Origin: Aliikangiella coralliicola
GTDB lineage: Bacteria; Pseudomonadota; Gammaproteobacteria; Enterobacterales; Kangiellaceae
Direction of reading: 5' to 3'
Assembly: GCF_007004725.1 (NCBI RefSeq)
Contig: NZ_ML660172.1
Span: 182,636 to 246,635, forward strand
DNA: 64,000 bases
Shown piece after piece: positions 15,729 through 25,363 of this stretch; position 1 is the stretch's first letter, and every line of letters starts with the position of its first letter. Below the pieces are notes generated by a model that was not told the origin of the DNA, ran no database searches, and saw only the letters and a list, made by a program, of their open reading frames with translations. Both the position numbers and the translations under genes were made by a program.

Positions 15729-17918
15729 GTGATAATGCAACCTAAAATAAAAATAAGATGTTTAAACAAAATCTTTTCTAAAAAAATAAGAACATCTTCA
15801 AAAAAAATAATCTATTCAATTTTTTCTGTCGTTTTTTCATTTCAATCTTTAGCGGATGAGCGAGACGGCTCGTTGGATGATGATCATACTTTAGTGATTA
15901 CTTCGACCAGAGAAGAAAAGTTAAAATCTGAGCTGGCAGAATCTGTAACTGTTATTGACAGTAAACAAATTGAGGAAATTTCTCCTTCGCATCCAGCTGA
16001 ACTGCTCAATCGGGTTCCTGGTGTTTATATTAATAATCTCGGCGGCGAAGGGCACATGTCTTCAATTCGTCAACCGATAACCACTTCTGGCGTTTACCTG
16101 TTTCTAGAAGATGGTATTCCCACCCGACCAAGTGGTTTTTTTAACCATAACGGTCTCTACGAAATTAACATTCCTCAAAGCAGTCGCATCGAAGTCATTA
16201 AAGGAACTGGTTCTGCGTTGTATGGAAGTGATGCAATCGGTGGGATTATTAATTCAATTACTCGACCCAGTCCTGAATCGACAGAGTTTGAAGGTCACTT
16301 TGAGTTTGGATCCTTTGGTTGGAAAAGAGGCTTAATCAGTGTTGGCACAAACATCGATGAAGATAGTGGATTTCGGATCGATGTGAATGTGACTGATAAT
16401 GATGGTTATCGTGACGAGTCCGCATACTCTCGCAAGTCAACGACCGTTCGCTACGACAATAACTTAAGTGCTGCCTGGGATTTGAAAACCGTATTTTCCT
16501 ATTCGAAAGTTGAACAAAGCGGCGTTTCCAGTTTAGAAGAAGACGAGTATCGAAACAATCCAAAGAAAAATCTCTTCCATGGCGATATTGGTTTCAGAGA
16601 AGTTGATGCTTACCGACTATCGGCGGAATTCAGTTATCAGTCAAATGATTCTGAATTGTGGACATTCACGCCTTATTTTCGTGATAACCAAATGGTGATG
16701 ACGCCGAGTTGGATGGTTACTTATGATCCCAATTTTCGTACTTATAAGTTTGACTCCTACGGTGCAATGATTAAGTATCGAAACCGGCTAAGCGATAGCT
16801 TTACAATTATAAGTGGGGTGGATTTCGAAACGACGCCTTCCTCTTATCAGGAAGAATCTATCAGTGTTGTGCAAGATGGAGATATCTATGTCGGCTACGC
16901 TTTGGATGATGTCGATTACTACAATTTTGATGCAACTCAGAACATCATTTCGCCTTACATTCATTCAGAATGGAAATTTGCTAATCAATGGATATTCAGT
17001 TTAGGTGGTCGCTATGATTATTATGAAGTTGATTATGAAGATAAATTAGCTGGCAATGCAGTCGACTCCAGGCACCTCAGACCTGAATCACAAAAAGTGG
17101 ACTTTGATAATTTTAGTCCCAAGTTAGGCCTGGTTTATCAGTTAAACGAACAACACAATGCTTATTTTAACTACCGCTATTCGTTTGTCGCACCATCGGT
17201 TGGTCGTTTATTTCGTCCGGGCTCTTCGCAAGATTCAGAAAACCTGAAACCTATAAAAAGTAAAAGTTATGAAATCGGTTTTCGTGGACATTTTGCTGAT
17301 AACTGGCGATATGAAGCGGCGATTTATAACTTGGAAAAAAGCGATGATATTGTGACCTTTATCGACGGATCTGATCGTAAAGTAACAAACGCCGGTGAGA
17401 CCAGTCACAAGGGAATAGAAATTGGGTTGCAAGGTGATCTTTCTGACGCATTCTCTGTCAGTTTTGCCTGGACCAAAACTGAGCAAAAATATGAAGAGTT
17501 TGGTTATTTGTTCCAATGCTTTTCACCCGCCTGCGGCAGAGTCATTCCAGGACCGCCTATCAGAGAGAATAGAAACTTTGCTGGTTTTGATGTTGGCAAA
17601 TCGCCAGAGTCGCTGGGGAATGTCAGTTTGCAGTATTACCCAACACAAATACCGGGCCTGCGCTTTGAGTTAGAAATGGAACATGTCGGCGAGTATTTCA
17701 CTGACGAAACGAATACGCTGAAATACGGTGGGCATGACCTTTTTAATTTAAGGTCAAGTTATGAAGTTTCAGATAGCACCAAAGTCACTTTCAGAGTCAT
17801 GAATGTTACCGACAAAATCTACTCAACTTATACCACTGCCCAGGTGGGAGATTTGGATATATCTTATCGTCCTGGTTTACCTAGAGCTTACTATCTTGGA
17901 TTTAAATATAGCTACTAG
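15729..17918 (+). CDS. TonB-dependent outer-membrane receptor
   Basis: A 729-residue gated outer-membrane transporter. A signal peptide lies around residues 25-43 (KKIIYSIFSVVFSFQSLA), after an unusually long basic leader. The TonB-box-like HTLVITSTREE is near residue 53, and the plug domain includes NRVPGVYINNLGG and IEVIKGTGSALYGSDAIGGIIN. The beta-barrel follows, ending in the aromatic C-terminal signature YYLGFKYSY. The substrate is not evident; pairing with a PepSY membrane protein favours an iron chelate. ATG at 15735 is an equally good start. There are two cysteines (CFSPAC) in one barrel loop near residue 597. Confidence 0.92.
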   Translation: MIMQPKIKIRCLNKIFSKKIRTSSKKIIYSIFSVVFSFQSLADERDGSLDDDHTLVITSTREEKLKSELAESVTVIDSKQIEEISPSHPAELLNRVPGVYINNLGGEGHMSSIRQPITTSGVYLFLEDGIPTRPSGFFNHNGLYEINIPQSSRIEVIKGTGSALYGSDAIGGIINSITRPSPESTEFEGHFEFGSFGWKRGLISVGTNIDEDSGFRIDVNVTDNDGYRDESAYSRKSTTVRYDNNLSAAWDLKTVFSYSKVEQSGVSSLEEDEYRNNPKKNLFHGDIGFREVDAYRLSAEFSYQSNDSELWTFTPYFRDNQMVMTPSWMVTYDPNFRTYKFDSYGAMIKYRNRLSDSFTIISGVDFETTPSSYQEESISVVQDGDIYVGYALDDVDYYNFDATQNIISPYIHSEWKFANQWIFSLGGRYDYYEVDYEDKLAGNAVDSRHLRPESQKVDFDNFSPKLGLVYQLNEQHNAYFNYRYSFVAPSVGRLFRPGSSQDSENLKPIKSKSYEIGFRGHFADNWRYEAAIYNLEKSDDIVTFIDGSDRKVTNAGETSHKGIEIGLQGDLSDAFSVSFAWTKTEQKYEEFGYLFQCFSPACGRVIPGPPIRENRNFAGFDVGKSPESLGNVSLQYYPTQIPGLRFELEMEHVGEYFTDETNTLKYGGHDLFNLRSSYEVSDSTKVTFRVMNVTDKIYSTYTTAQVGDLDISYRPGLPRAYYLGFKYSY

Positions 17919-17977
17919 CGCTTTTCATTAGCGCTTGAACTTATTTAAATTACCCATTTAAAAAAAAGATTTTAACC

Positions 17978-19561
17978 ATGAAAAAAATAAATAAAACGTT
18001 GGTACATTGGCATAGAAAATTAGTGTGGTTTGCGTTAGCGACTTTGATTGTTTGGGGCATTTCCGGTGTTTTACACCCGATAATGTCATGGACTGGTCCG
18101 AAAGCGGTTAAGTTTTTTCCACCAAAAATTATAGTGAGTGCTGCTGAGCTCAATAAACTGCCTGAGGTATTAAGTTTACTGGGTGAGAATAAGATCAGTA
18201 CCAGTAAAGTGGTTCCCTCTCAACAAGGATTGCTGCTGCAAAATAGTTATGTGGATGCTTTTAAACAGTCTGGCTGGATGAATTCGGGAAATACAGTTAA
18301 TTCCAAGAGCACAGCTAATTCTCTGGATATCATTCAGCGCGAATATTACGACTTGGCAAATGGGCGAAAGCTAGCTAACTACGATGAGAAACAGGCCCGT
18401 TGGTTAGCGAATTATTACACTGGGTTTACCGATAAGGACATCGACTCTGTCGAATTGATAAAGGAATTTTCAGACGAGTATCCCTGGGTTAATCGGCTAT
18501 TGCCGGTTTTCCGGGTTAGCTATTCGTCAGAAGATGGATTAGTCGCCTTTGTTCACACTGAAACGAGTGCATTAGCGTCGTTAACCAATGACTGGCGCAC
18601 CGCCTTACAGAAAGTTTTTCGTCTGCTTCATACCTGGAACTGGGCTGATGATTTATCTATCGCTCGAGCAATAGTTATCGCCTTAATGATGGTAACTTTG
18701 TTAGCGATGGCTGTGACTGGAATAGGGTTAGTGATGGCACTTAGCTGGCGTAAAATTCCCAATGGATATCGCCGTTGGCATCGACTGTTGTCTTATGCTA
18801 TCTGGTTACCGGTTTTAGGTTGGTCATTCAGTGGTTTTTATCACTTACTCCAAAATGAACTCGTGGACAGAGTTTCTGGTATGCAGCTTGATAAACCTTG
18901 GGTTTTGGCGACGACGAAGAATGATATTGATGTGAGTTGGTTAGATAAATACAGTCAACAACAATTTAACTCAATCACGTTAATCAGGGGCAAAGAAAAC
19001 CAATTACAATTTCGGCTAGGGCTAGCATCGACCAACGCTAGTGGTAATGAAATGAAACACCATCAGCGAGAAGGTAAGAATGCCGATCAGAATATTTCTC
19101 GAAACCAGCGTTTTAAAGGGATCCCGAAAGAAACTGGTGCGATCTATATCGATCCGCAAAATGGTAAGCGACTCGATATCAATGATCAGCAGCGAGCTGA
19201 GTGGTTGGCGGCTGAACACTTGAAAGTGAGCGCTGATAAAATTTCTGATGCTCAGTTAATTACGCGTTTTGGCAACGGCTATGATTTTAGAAATAAGCGT
19301 TTACCGGTTTGGCGTCTTGCCATTGATGATGAAGCGATGACACACCTTTTTATCGATCCGGCGACCGGTATACTGGTCGATAAAAACAGAAACCTCGATA
19401 GAGTAGAATCTTGGTCGTTTTCAGTGTTACATAAATGGAACATACTTAACCCGTTCGTTGGACGGTTTATTCGGGATATATTAATTGTCTTCGTTTTGAT
19501 TACGGCTTTGTTTTTCGCTGGTCTTGGAATATCAATAAGATTGAGTGCTAAAAGGACTTAA
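17978..19561 (+). CDS. PepSY-associated transmembrane protein (putative iron reductase-type)
   Basis: A 527-residue inner-membrane protein with about four membrane helices (near residues 13-33, 228-252, 268-290 and 500-520) and periplasmic PepSY-like domains between them. The opening motif WHRKLVWFALATLIVWGISG and internal RRWHRLLSYAIWLPVLGWSFSGFYH are PepSY-TM signatures, with paired histidines that could bind haem. Proteins of this family next to siderophore receptors are thought to reduce or release iron at the inner membrane; that role is inference here. It starts 59 bases after the receptor stop, likely in the same operon, which ends at the terminator at 19610-19650. Confidence 0.82.
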   Translation: MKKINKTLVHWHRKLVWFALATLIVWGISGVLHPIMSWTGPKAVKFFPPKIIVSAAELNKLPEVLSLLGENKISTSKVVPSQQGLLLQNSYVDAFKQSGWMNSGNTVNSKSTANSLDIIQREYYDLANGRKLANYDEKQARWLANYYTGFTDKDIDSVELIKEFSDEYPWVNRLLPVFRVSYSSEDGLVAFVHTETSALASLTNDWRTALQKVFRLLHTWNWADDLSIARAIVIALMMVTLLAMAVTGIGLVMALSWRKIPNGYRRWHRLLSYAIWLPVLGWSFSGFYHLLQNELVDRVSGMQLDKPWVLATTKNDIDVSWLDKYSQQQFNSITLIRGKENQLQFRLGLASTNASGNEMKHHQREGKNADQNISRNQRFKGIPKETGAIYIDPQNGKRLDINDQQRAEWLAAEHLKVSADKISDAQLITRFGNGYDFRNKRLPVWRLAIDDEAMTHLFIDPATGILVDKNRNLDRVESWSFSVLHKWNILNPFVGRFIRDILIVFVLITALFFAGLGISIRLSAKRT

Positions 19562-19609
19562 ATTACCAATTCGGAGCTTTTTCTGGGGTAGTGTTAATCG
19601 GAAAGTCAA

Positions 19610-19650
19610 ACAACAAAAAAAGGGCGAATAAATCGCCCTTTTTTTGTTGT
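19610..19650. terminator. Bidirectional intrinsic terminator
   Basis: GGGCGA / TCGCCC stem flanked by A7 and T7 runs, extended by ACAAC / GTTGT. It serves both the PepSY gene (plus) and nhaB (minus), which converge here. Confidence 0.92.
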
Positions 19651-19681
19651 GAAGCTTAGAGACTTCGCTGAGTTCCGGTGC

Positions 19682-21316
19682 TTAATGTCCTCCGGACTTT
19701 TTCTCAGGCAGAACACAGTGATTATCTTTCCAGTCTCCACTCATTGCCTGACATAACTCTTCAATCGTATGTTGTTTAATATAGCCTTTTTCAGTCATTG
19801 ACTGGGTTGATGATTCTAAACTGGTGATCACCATAATTAGTCCAACGGTGCTCATCACTATCATATAAGGAAAAGCCATAATCACCATCTTGATATAGGA
19901 AAGACGGATAAGTGGTGCCAGCGCTGAAGTTAATAAGAATAAAAACGCAGCCTGGCCATTAGGCGTTGCCACACTCGGAATATTGGTTCCTGTATTGATA
20001 GCTACCGCTAGTTTATCGAAAACTTCACGAGTAATTGTGCCATCAATTACTGCCTTGGCGACTTCATTGATGTAAATGGTTGCTACAAAAACATTGTCAC
20101 TGATCATCGAGAGAATGCCATTGGCGAGATAGAACATTGACACCTGAGTATTTCCTTCCAACGCCAGTACCATATCAGTAATCGGTTTAAACAGGGACTG
20201 GTCAGCAATAACACCAACAATGGCAAAGAATACTGTTAATAGTGCGGTAAATGGCAGGGCTTCTTCAAAAGCGTGTCCGATTTGGTGCTCGTCATTAACG
20301 CCACACATTGCGGTTGCCAAGATAATAACGCTAAGTCCGATTAAGCCAACGTCTGCCAGGTGGAAACCCAATGCGATAATCAACCAAATGCCCGTAATTG
20401 CCTGAGCGACGAGCGCGGCGTTGTCACGGGGGGTGCGCTCTTCGTTTTCGTGCTCTGCAAAATCTTCCATTACAGCGCGTACTTTCTCCGGGAGTTTTTG
20501 TCCATAGCCGAACCAACCGGTTAGCTCTAAAAGGATAGCGGTTGCCAGTCCGGAAAAGAATACGGGGATAGTAATCGGAGCCATGCGTAAAAAGAACTCG
20601 CCGAATTCCCAACTTGCTTTACTGGCAATTAACAGGTTTTGAGGTTCACCTACTAGCGTACAGACGCCGCCGAGTGCAGTGCCCACCGCGGCATGCATTA
20701 CCAGACTGCGCAGAAATGAACGAAAATTATCCAGGTCTTCGCGGTGTAAGTCGTGGACTTCATCGTCAGTCCCCAAATCGTGCTCGCTGGTAAACTTTTT
20801 CCCGGAGGCGACTTTGTGGTAAATCCCATAAAAGCCGACTGCTACTGCTATGACAACCGCCGTTACCGTGAGCGCGTCGAGGAAAGCTGAAAGGAATGCG
20901 GCAACAAAAGAAAATAACACTGACAAGACAACTTTAGAACGAACGCCGAGTAAAAGCTTAGTAAAAATATACAGCAGCAAGCTTTTCATAAAGTAGATAC
21001 CGGCGACCATAAATACCAGTAGTAAAATTACATCGAGTGCCCCTTCCACTTCGTGCATGACGGTTTCAGGGGAGGTGAGTCCAATGAAAACGGCTTCAAT
21101 GGCGAGTAAACCGCCAGGCAATAGTGGGTAGCACTTTAGCGCCATTGCGAGGGTGAAAATAAATTCCAGAATTAGCAGCCAACCCGCGATGTATGGGTCG
21201 ACCGAAAGTGCGACGATAGGATTAATGATTAAAAACGCGATAATTGTAACTTTGTACCAGTCTGGCGCGTTGCCTAAAAAATTCGACACAAATGCCTGCG
21301 GTATTGAACGGCTCAT
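19682..21316 (-). CDS. nhaB: Na+/H+ antiporter NhaB
   Basis: A 544-residue inner-membrane antiporter with about 12 membrane segments. It exports Na+ in exchange for protons to hold cytoplasmic pH and Na+ low. The N-terminus [20 protein letters not shown] and segments such as [20 protein letters not shown] and [20 protein letters not shown] are NhaB-specific and identify it over NhaA or NhaD. It is divergent from fadR, the same pairing as in E. coli. The shared 406-base spacer holds a FadR operator. A long cytoplasmic acidic/His segment near 180-197 ([18 protein letters not shown]) is normal for NhaB. Confidence 0.95.
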   Translation of the reverse strand: MSRSIPQAFVSNFLGNAPDWYKVTIIAFLIINPIVALSVDPYIAGWLLILEFIFTLAMALKCYPLLPGGLLAIEAVFIGLTSPETVMHEVEGALDVILLLVFMVAGIYFMKSLLLYIFTKLLLGVRSKVVLSVLFSFVAAFLSAFLDALTVTAVVIAVAVGFYGIYHKVASGKKFTSEHDLGTDDEVHDLHREDLDNFRSFLRSLVMHAAVGTALGGVCTLVGEPQNLLIASKASWEFGEFFLRMAPITIPVFFSGLATAILLELTGWFGYGQKLPEKVRAVMEDFAEHENEERTPRDNAALVAQAITGIWLIIALGFHLADVGLIGLSVIILATAMCGVNDEHQIGHAFEEALPFTALLTVFFAIVGVIADQSLFKPITDMVLALEGNTQVSMFYLANGILSMISDNVFVATIYINEVAKAVIDGTITREVFDKLAVAINTGTNIPSVATPNGQAAFLFLLTSALAPLIRLSYIKMVIMAFPYMIVMSTVGLIMVITSLESSTQSMTEKGYIKQHTIEELCQAMSGDWKDNHCVLPEKKSGGH

Positions 21317-21623
21317 GTTTTTTCCTTTTCTTTATTAAAGTTCTACCTTTTTGGAAAATCGACCTGAATTTATTAGTTACTTATATTTTCCGTTGGGTAA
21401 AGGCAGGGATTTATTGCAGATTTTAGTCTTAAAACAAGATTTTTCCCAGCCTTTTAAGCTTTAAATTTAGAAAAAACGCTTAAAAATTAATCGGTTGAGC
21501 TTTAAATCGCAATTTAGCGTAAAAAATTTCAGTTTATTCGCTCGTTAAAATGGGCGCGATGTCAGTTTTATTACATATGAATGAAACTGCTTTGCCTTGG
21601 GAGATTAAAACGCGTATGCTAAT

Positions 21624-21640
21624 CACAAATCTGACCAGTT
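21624..21640 (-). promoter_or_regulatory. FadR operator in front of fadR
   Basis: Read on the minus strand the 17-mer is AACTGGTCAGATTTGTG, which fits my recollection of the E. coli FadR consensus (A-N-CTGGTC-Y-GA-Y-N-TGTT) at about 15 of 17 positions. It covers the -35 region of the presumed fadR promoter, so binding would repress fadR. It lies between fadR and nhaB and could also influence nhaB. Confidence 0.75.
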
Positions 21641-21659
21641 TGCCGGTAGATGTTATAAT
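21631..21659 (+). promoter_or_regulatory. Candidate fadR promoter
   Basis: CTGACC (21631-21636), 17-base spacer, perfect TATAAT (21654-21659), 63 bases before the fadR ATG. The -35 lies inside the FadR operator, which predicts negative autoregulation. Confidence 0.6.
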
Positions 21660-21722
21660 TAATAAAACGGCTTCACGCCATTAGTTGCAATTTAAAACAA
21701 TAATTTTTAATAGGAATGTCAA

Positions 21723-22442
21723 ATGGCTAATTTGATTACGGCAAGAAGTCCCGCGGCTTTTGCCGAGGAATATATTGTCGATTCAATCTGGAATGGAAAA
21801 TTTGCTCCGGGAACAATTCTACCGGCCGAAAGAGAGTTGTCAGAACTCATAGGTGTCACTCGAACCACTCTCAGAGAAGTATTGCAGCGCCTTGCCAGAG
21901 ATGGCTGGTTAACCATTCAACACGGCAAGCCTACACGGGTTAACAATATCTGGGAAACCGCCGGTTTGCACATTCTGGATACGATAACGCGTCTGGATGA
22001 TGCGGGTTCTTTAAAGTTAGCTGATCAATTACTTGATGTGAGAACGCAATTCGGCGGAATTTATTTTCGCTTTGCCATGAAGGAAAATCCTGACAAGATG
22101 ATTGAGTTATTTGCTGATGTTGAAAATGTTAAAGAGACAGCAAAAGACTACATCGAGTACGACTGGCACGTACAACACCAATGTGCCGCACTTTCGGGCA
22201 ATCCTGTTTATATTTTGATGCTGAATGGATTTAGAAACATTTATCATCGAATAGGGCGTTTCTATTTTAATGTCGCAGACGCGCGCAAGTTAGCTAAAGC
22301 ACATTATCTAAACTTGAAAAATATTGTTGCTAATCAGGATATGGCGCAACTAAGCGACGCAATATGGACCTACGGCAGACAAAGTGGCGAGCTTTGGGCT
22401 GAAATGCGTTCGAATCTCAATTCTTTGAAGGAGATTGACTAG
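21723..22442 (+). CDS. fadR: Fatty-acid metabolism regulator FadR
   Basis: A 239-residue GntR-family regulator, the same size as E. coli FadR. The N-terminal winged helix-turn-helix (about 10-75) contains IWNGKFAPGTILPAERELSE and TRTTLREVLQRLARDGWL, with the recognition helix conserved. The C-terminal acyl-CoA-binding FadR_C domain follows (LSGNPVYILMLNGFRNIYHRIG near 155-175). It represses beta-oxidation genes and activates unsaturated fatty-acid synthesis, releasing DNA on binding long-chain acyl-CoA. AGGAATGTCAA overlaps the start as ribosome site. The location between nhaB and spoVR matches E. coli. Confidence 0.96.
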   Translation: MANLITARSPAAFAEEYIVDSIWNGKFAPGTILPAERELSELIGVTRTTLREVLQRLARDGWLTIQHGKPTRVNNIWETAGLHILDTITRLDDAGSLKLADQLLDVRTQFGGIYFRFAMKENPDKMIELFADVENVKETAKDYIEYDWHVQHQCAALSGNPVYILMLNGFRNIYHRIGRFYFNVADARKLAKAHYLNLKNIVANQDMAQLSDAIWTYGRQSGELWAEMRSNLNSLKEID

Positions 22443-22567
22443 CACCCCGACGAATTGTGACTTATTCGTTAAATCACCGCTGATAACCTGCAGATTGTAA
22501 ATATTAAGAAGCTTTAGTGAATCATTTGTCAGCGGTTGAATAATTGCCAGTCTTTTTCCCTGGTTTT

Positions 22568-24082
22568 CTAATCTTTCGGTTTAGGCGGGCAGCGGCCCAA
22601 CTCTTTGAGTTCTCCATCTCTTTCCAACGTGCTTAGCTTAACAGTGAAACCCCACAATCTGTGTAAGTGTTTTAACACCTCGGTGCTATTTTCAGCTAAT
22701 GGAACCCTGTTGTGAGGACTGTGTCTTAAAGACAGTGAACGGTCACCTTTTATATCGACGTTATAGACTTCGATATTAGGCTCGTTCATACTCAGATTAT
22801 ACTGCTCTGAAAGCTTGCGCCGAATTTCTTGATAACCGCTATCATTGTGTATTGCGGAGACCTCTAAATCTTTGTTCTCATCATCATCGAGAATTGCGAA
22901 TAACTTAAATTTTCGAATTAACCTGGGGGACAGAAACTGCGCGACAAAACTTTCATCTTTGAAATTTTTCATCGCAAACTCTAATGTTTCTCGCCAATTA
23001 CTACCGGCGATATCAGGAAACCAGAGTTTATCTTCTTTATCGGGTTTTTCGCAAATACGACGAATATCTGTCATCATCGCAAAGCCAAGCGCGTAGGGAT
23101 TAATGCCATTAAAGTAGGGACTATCGAAACCCGGTTGTGCCACCACATTGGTGTGGCTTTGCAAAAATTCGAGCATAAAACCATCGGTGACATGTCCGCG
23201 ATTATAGAGTTCGTTGAGAATGGTGTAGTGCCAGAAACAAGCCCATCCTTCGTTCATCACCTGGGTTTGACGCTGCGGGTAAAAATACTGACCGATTTTA
23301 CGAACAATGCGGACTATTTCCCGTTGCCACGGTTCGATTAACGGTGCATTTTTTTCAATAAAATAGAGAATGTTTTCTTGAGGTTCACGTGGAAATCTGG
23401 GGCGATTTTCATCCGATTTATTTCGTTCACTTGTTGGAATGGTTCGCCAAAGTTCGTTAACCTGCGATTGTAAAAATGTTTCGCGATCTTTTTGTCTTTG
23501 TTTTTCCTCACGCATTGATATCGGGTGAGGGCGCTTGTATCTATCTACACCATAATTCATTAGTGCGTGACAAGAGTCGAGCACATTTTCAACTTTGTCA
23601 ACGCCATGTAGCTCTTCACATTGAGCAATGAAATTTTTTGCAAAAACCAGGTAATCAATGATTGCTTCTGCGTCTGTCCAGGTGCGAAAAAGGTAATTAC
23701 CTTTGAAAAAAGAGTTATGTCCGAAGCTTGCGTGGGCAATAACCAGCGCCTGCATCATCATACTGTTTTCTTCCATCAAGTAAGCGATGCAAGGATCGGA
23801 ATTAATCACTATTTCATAAGCTAATCCCATCCTGCCACGTCGATAGGATTGTTCATTTTGAATAAAATGTTTTCCAAATGACCAGTGATTGTATCCAATC
23901 GGCATGCCTACGCTGGCATAAGCATCCAACATTTGTTCCGCTGTGATTATTTCGAGTTGATTGGGGTAAGTATCGAGCTCGAAGTCGTCTGCGATACCTT
24001 CAATGGTATCGTAGTACTTCTGAATTAATTCAAAAGTCCAATCAGCATCAGTGGAAATAGGCTTTTGCTTTGTTTTTGTCAA
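22568..24082 (-). CDS. ycgB: SpoVR family protein (YcgB type)
   Basis: A 504-residue SpoVR-family protein, cytoplasmic. The family hallmark segments are NEGWACFWHYTILNELY near residue 278, GINPYALGFAMMTDIRRI near 325 and HAFFGHNSFFKGN-like text (HASFGHNSFFKGNYLF) near 117. Its biochemical activity is unknown; in E. coli it is sigmaS-dependent and works with YeaG/YeaH. It starts at TTG (24082) with a strong AGGAG 6 bases upstream, 9 bases after the yeaH stop, so it is the third gene of the yeaG-yeaH-spoVR operon. It converges with fadR. Confidence 0.93.
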   Translation of the reverse strand: MTKTKQKPISTDADWTFELIQKYYDTIEGIADDFELDTYPNQLEIITAEQMLDAYASVGMPIGYNHWSFGKHFIQNEQSYRRGRMGLAYEIVINSDPCIAYLMEENSMMMQALVIAHASFGHNSFFKGNYLFRTWTDAEAIIDYLVFAKNFIAQCEELHGVDKVENVLDSCHALMNYGVDRYKRPHPISMREEKQRQKDRETFLQSQVNELWRTIPTSERNKSDENRPRFPREPQENILYFIEKNAPLIEPWQREIVRIVRKIGQYFYPQRQTQVMNEGWACFWHYTILNELYNRGHVTDGFMLEFLQSHTNVVAQPGFDSPYFNGINPYALGFAMMTDIRRICEKPDKEDKLWFPDIAGSNWRETLEFAMKNFKDESFVAQFLSPRLIRKFKLFAILDDDENKDLEVSAIHNDSGYQEIRRKLSEQYNLSMNEPNIEVYNVDIKGDRSLSLRHSPHNRVPLAENSTEVLKHLHRLWGFTVKLSTLERDGELKELGRCPPKPKD

Positions 24083-24091
24083 CGGGGGCTC

Positions 24092-25348
24092 CTATTTGAC
24101 AGATTGCTTTTGGAAAAACTCTCGAAAAACCGGGTAAATGTCTTGTTGTTCTGCAATTTTTTGCATGGCGAAGTTGCCGTAAGATTCCTTTAATTTTAAG
24201 TATTCATACCAAAGATTTTGTGGTTCTCTCTGGGTGATTTCTACATAGGTGTAATAGCGCACCAACTTTAATATTTTATCGGATAATATTTTGTGGCAGA
24301 CGCGTGAGTCATCATTCCAGTTGTCGCCGTCGGATGCTTGTGCCGCGTAGATATTCCAGTCACTTGCAGGATAGCGGTCATGAACAATCTCCAGCATTAA
24401 CTTGAGCGCGCTCGATACAATTGTTCCCCCCGTTTCTTGCGAATAGAAAAACTCCTGCTCGTCAACTTCTTTTGCTTGAGTGTGATGGCGAATGTAAATG
24501 ACTTCCACATCTTTATAAGTGCGTTTTAGAAACATATAAAGAAGAATAAAAAATCGTTTTGCCATTTCTTTGGTCATTTGATCCATTGAACCCGAAACAT
24601 CCATCAGGCAAAACATGACTGCATTGGTGGTAGGTTGCGGTAGTTTGTCAAAATTCTTATAGCGAAGATCAAATTTATCGAGGTAGGGAACGCTTGCTAG
24701 CCGCTTTTTTAGTTCCTCTATTTCTATTTTGAGGCGCTCTTTCTCTTCGACAGAATCAGTTCCTGACAGATCTTCAAGTAACAATTTTTTTTCGGAAATC
24801 TCTCGTCGTAGTGGCGATTGACTGGCAATTCTTCGTGCTAAAGAGCCTTTTAGCGAACGTACAATATCAATATTCGAAGGGGTTCCATCGGTATTAAATC
24901 CTGAACGTATCGGCTTGTAGTTAACTAGTTTTTTTAGTTGGTTTTTTTTCAGGTTTGGCAGCTCTAAACCTTCGAACAGAATTTCCATATATTCATCACT
25001 GGATATTTCGAAAGAAAAATCATCTTCGCCTTCGCCTTTGTCGCTTGCGCGTCGACCAGAACCTTCTCCGGCGGGCGGTGGGCGTTTGATACGATCTCCT
25101 GTGTTGAACTCTTTATTGCCTGGGTAAACGCGATCTTTGACACCACCACTTCCGTTGCGGAAAGTGGGCTCGGTAATATCGTCAGTGGGAATGGAAATGC
25201 TCTCACTCTGATCGACATCGGTCACACCACGTTTACTAATTTGTTTCGTGATGGCTTGCTTGATTTGCTTGCGGTAGCGACGTATAAATCGCTGCCTGTT
25301 TACGGTGCTTTTATTTTTCTGATTTAAGCGCCGATCGATAACTTGCAT
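24092..25348 (-). CDS. yeaH: DUF444 / YeaH family protein with von Willebrand A domain
   Basis: A 418-residue protein. The N-terminal half is basic and Gly/Arg-rich (about 1-110, including [20 protein letters not shown]). The C-terminal half has a vWA-type fold with the metal-site motif [20 protein letters not shown] near residue 230. In several bacteria YeaH/YhbH co-occurs with the PrkA-type kinase YeaG and SpoVR and is a stress/starvation factor; its molecular role is not settled. A GGGGAA ribosome site precedes the ATG. It follows yeaG by 15 bases. Confidence 0.92.
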   Translation of the reverse strand: MQVIDRRLNQKNKSTVNRQRFIRRYRKQIKQAITKQISKRGVTDVDQSESISIPTDDITEPTFRNGSGGVKDRVYPGNKEFNTGDRIKRPPPAGEGSGRRASDKGEGEDDFSFEISSDEYMEILFEGLELPNLKKNQLKKLVNYKPIRSGFNTDGTPSNIDIVRSLKGSLARRIASQSPLRREISEKKLLLEDLSGTDSVEEKERLKIEIEELKKRLASVPYLDKFDLRYKNFDKLPQPTTNAVMFCLMDVSGSMDQMTKEMAKRFFILLYMFLKRTYKDVEVIYIRHHTQAKEVDEQEFFYSQETGGTIVSSALKLMLEIVHDRYPASDWNIYAAQASDGDNWNDDSRVCHKILSDKILKLVRYYTYVEITQREPQNLWYEYLKLKESYGNFAMQKIAEQQDIYPVFREFFQKQSVK

Positions 25349-25363
25349 AATCGGTTCCCCTTC

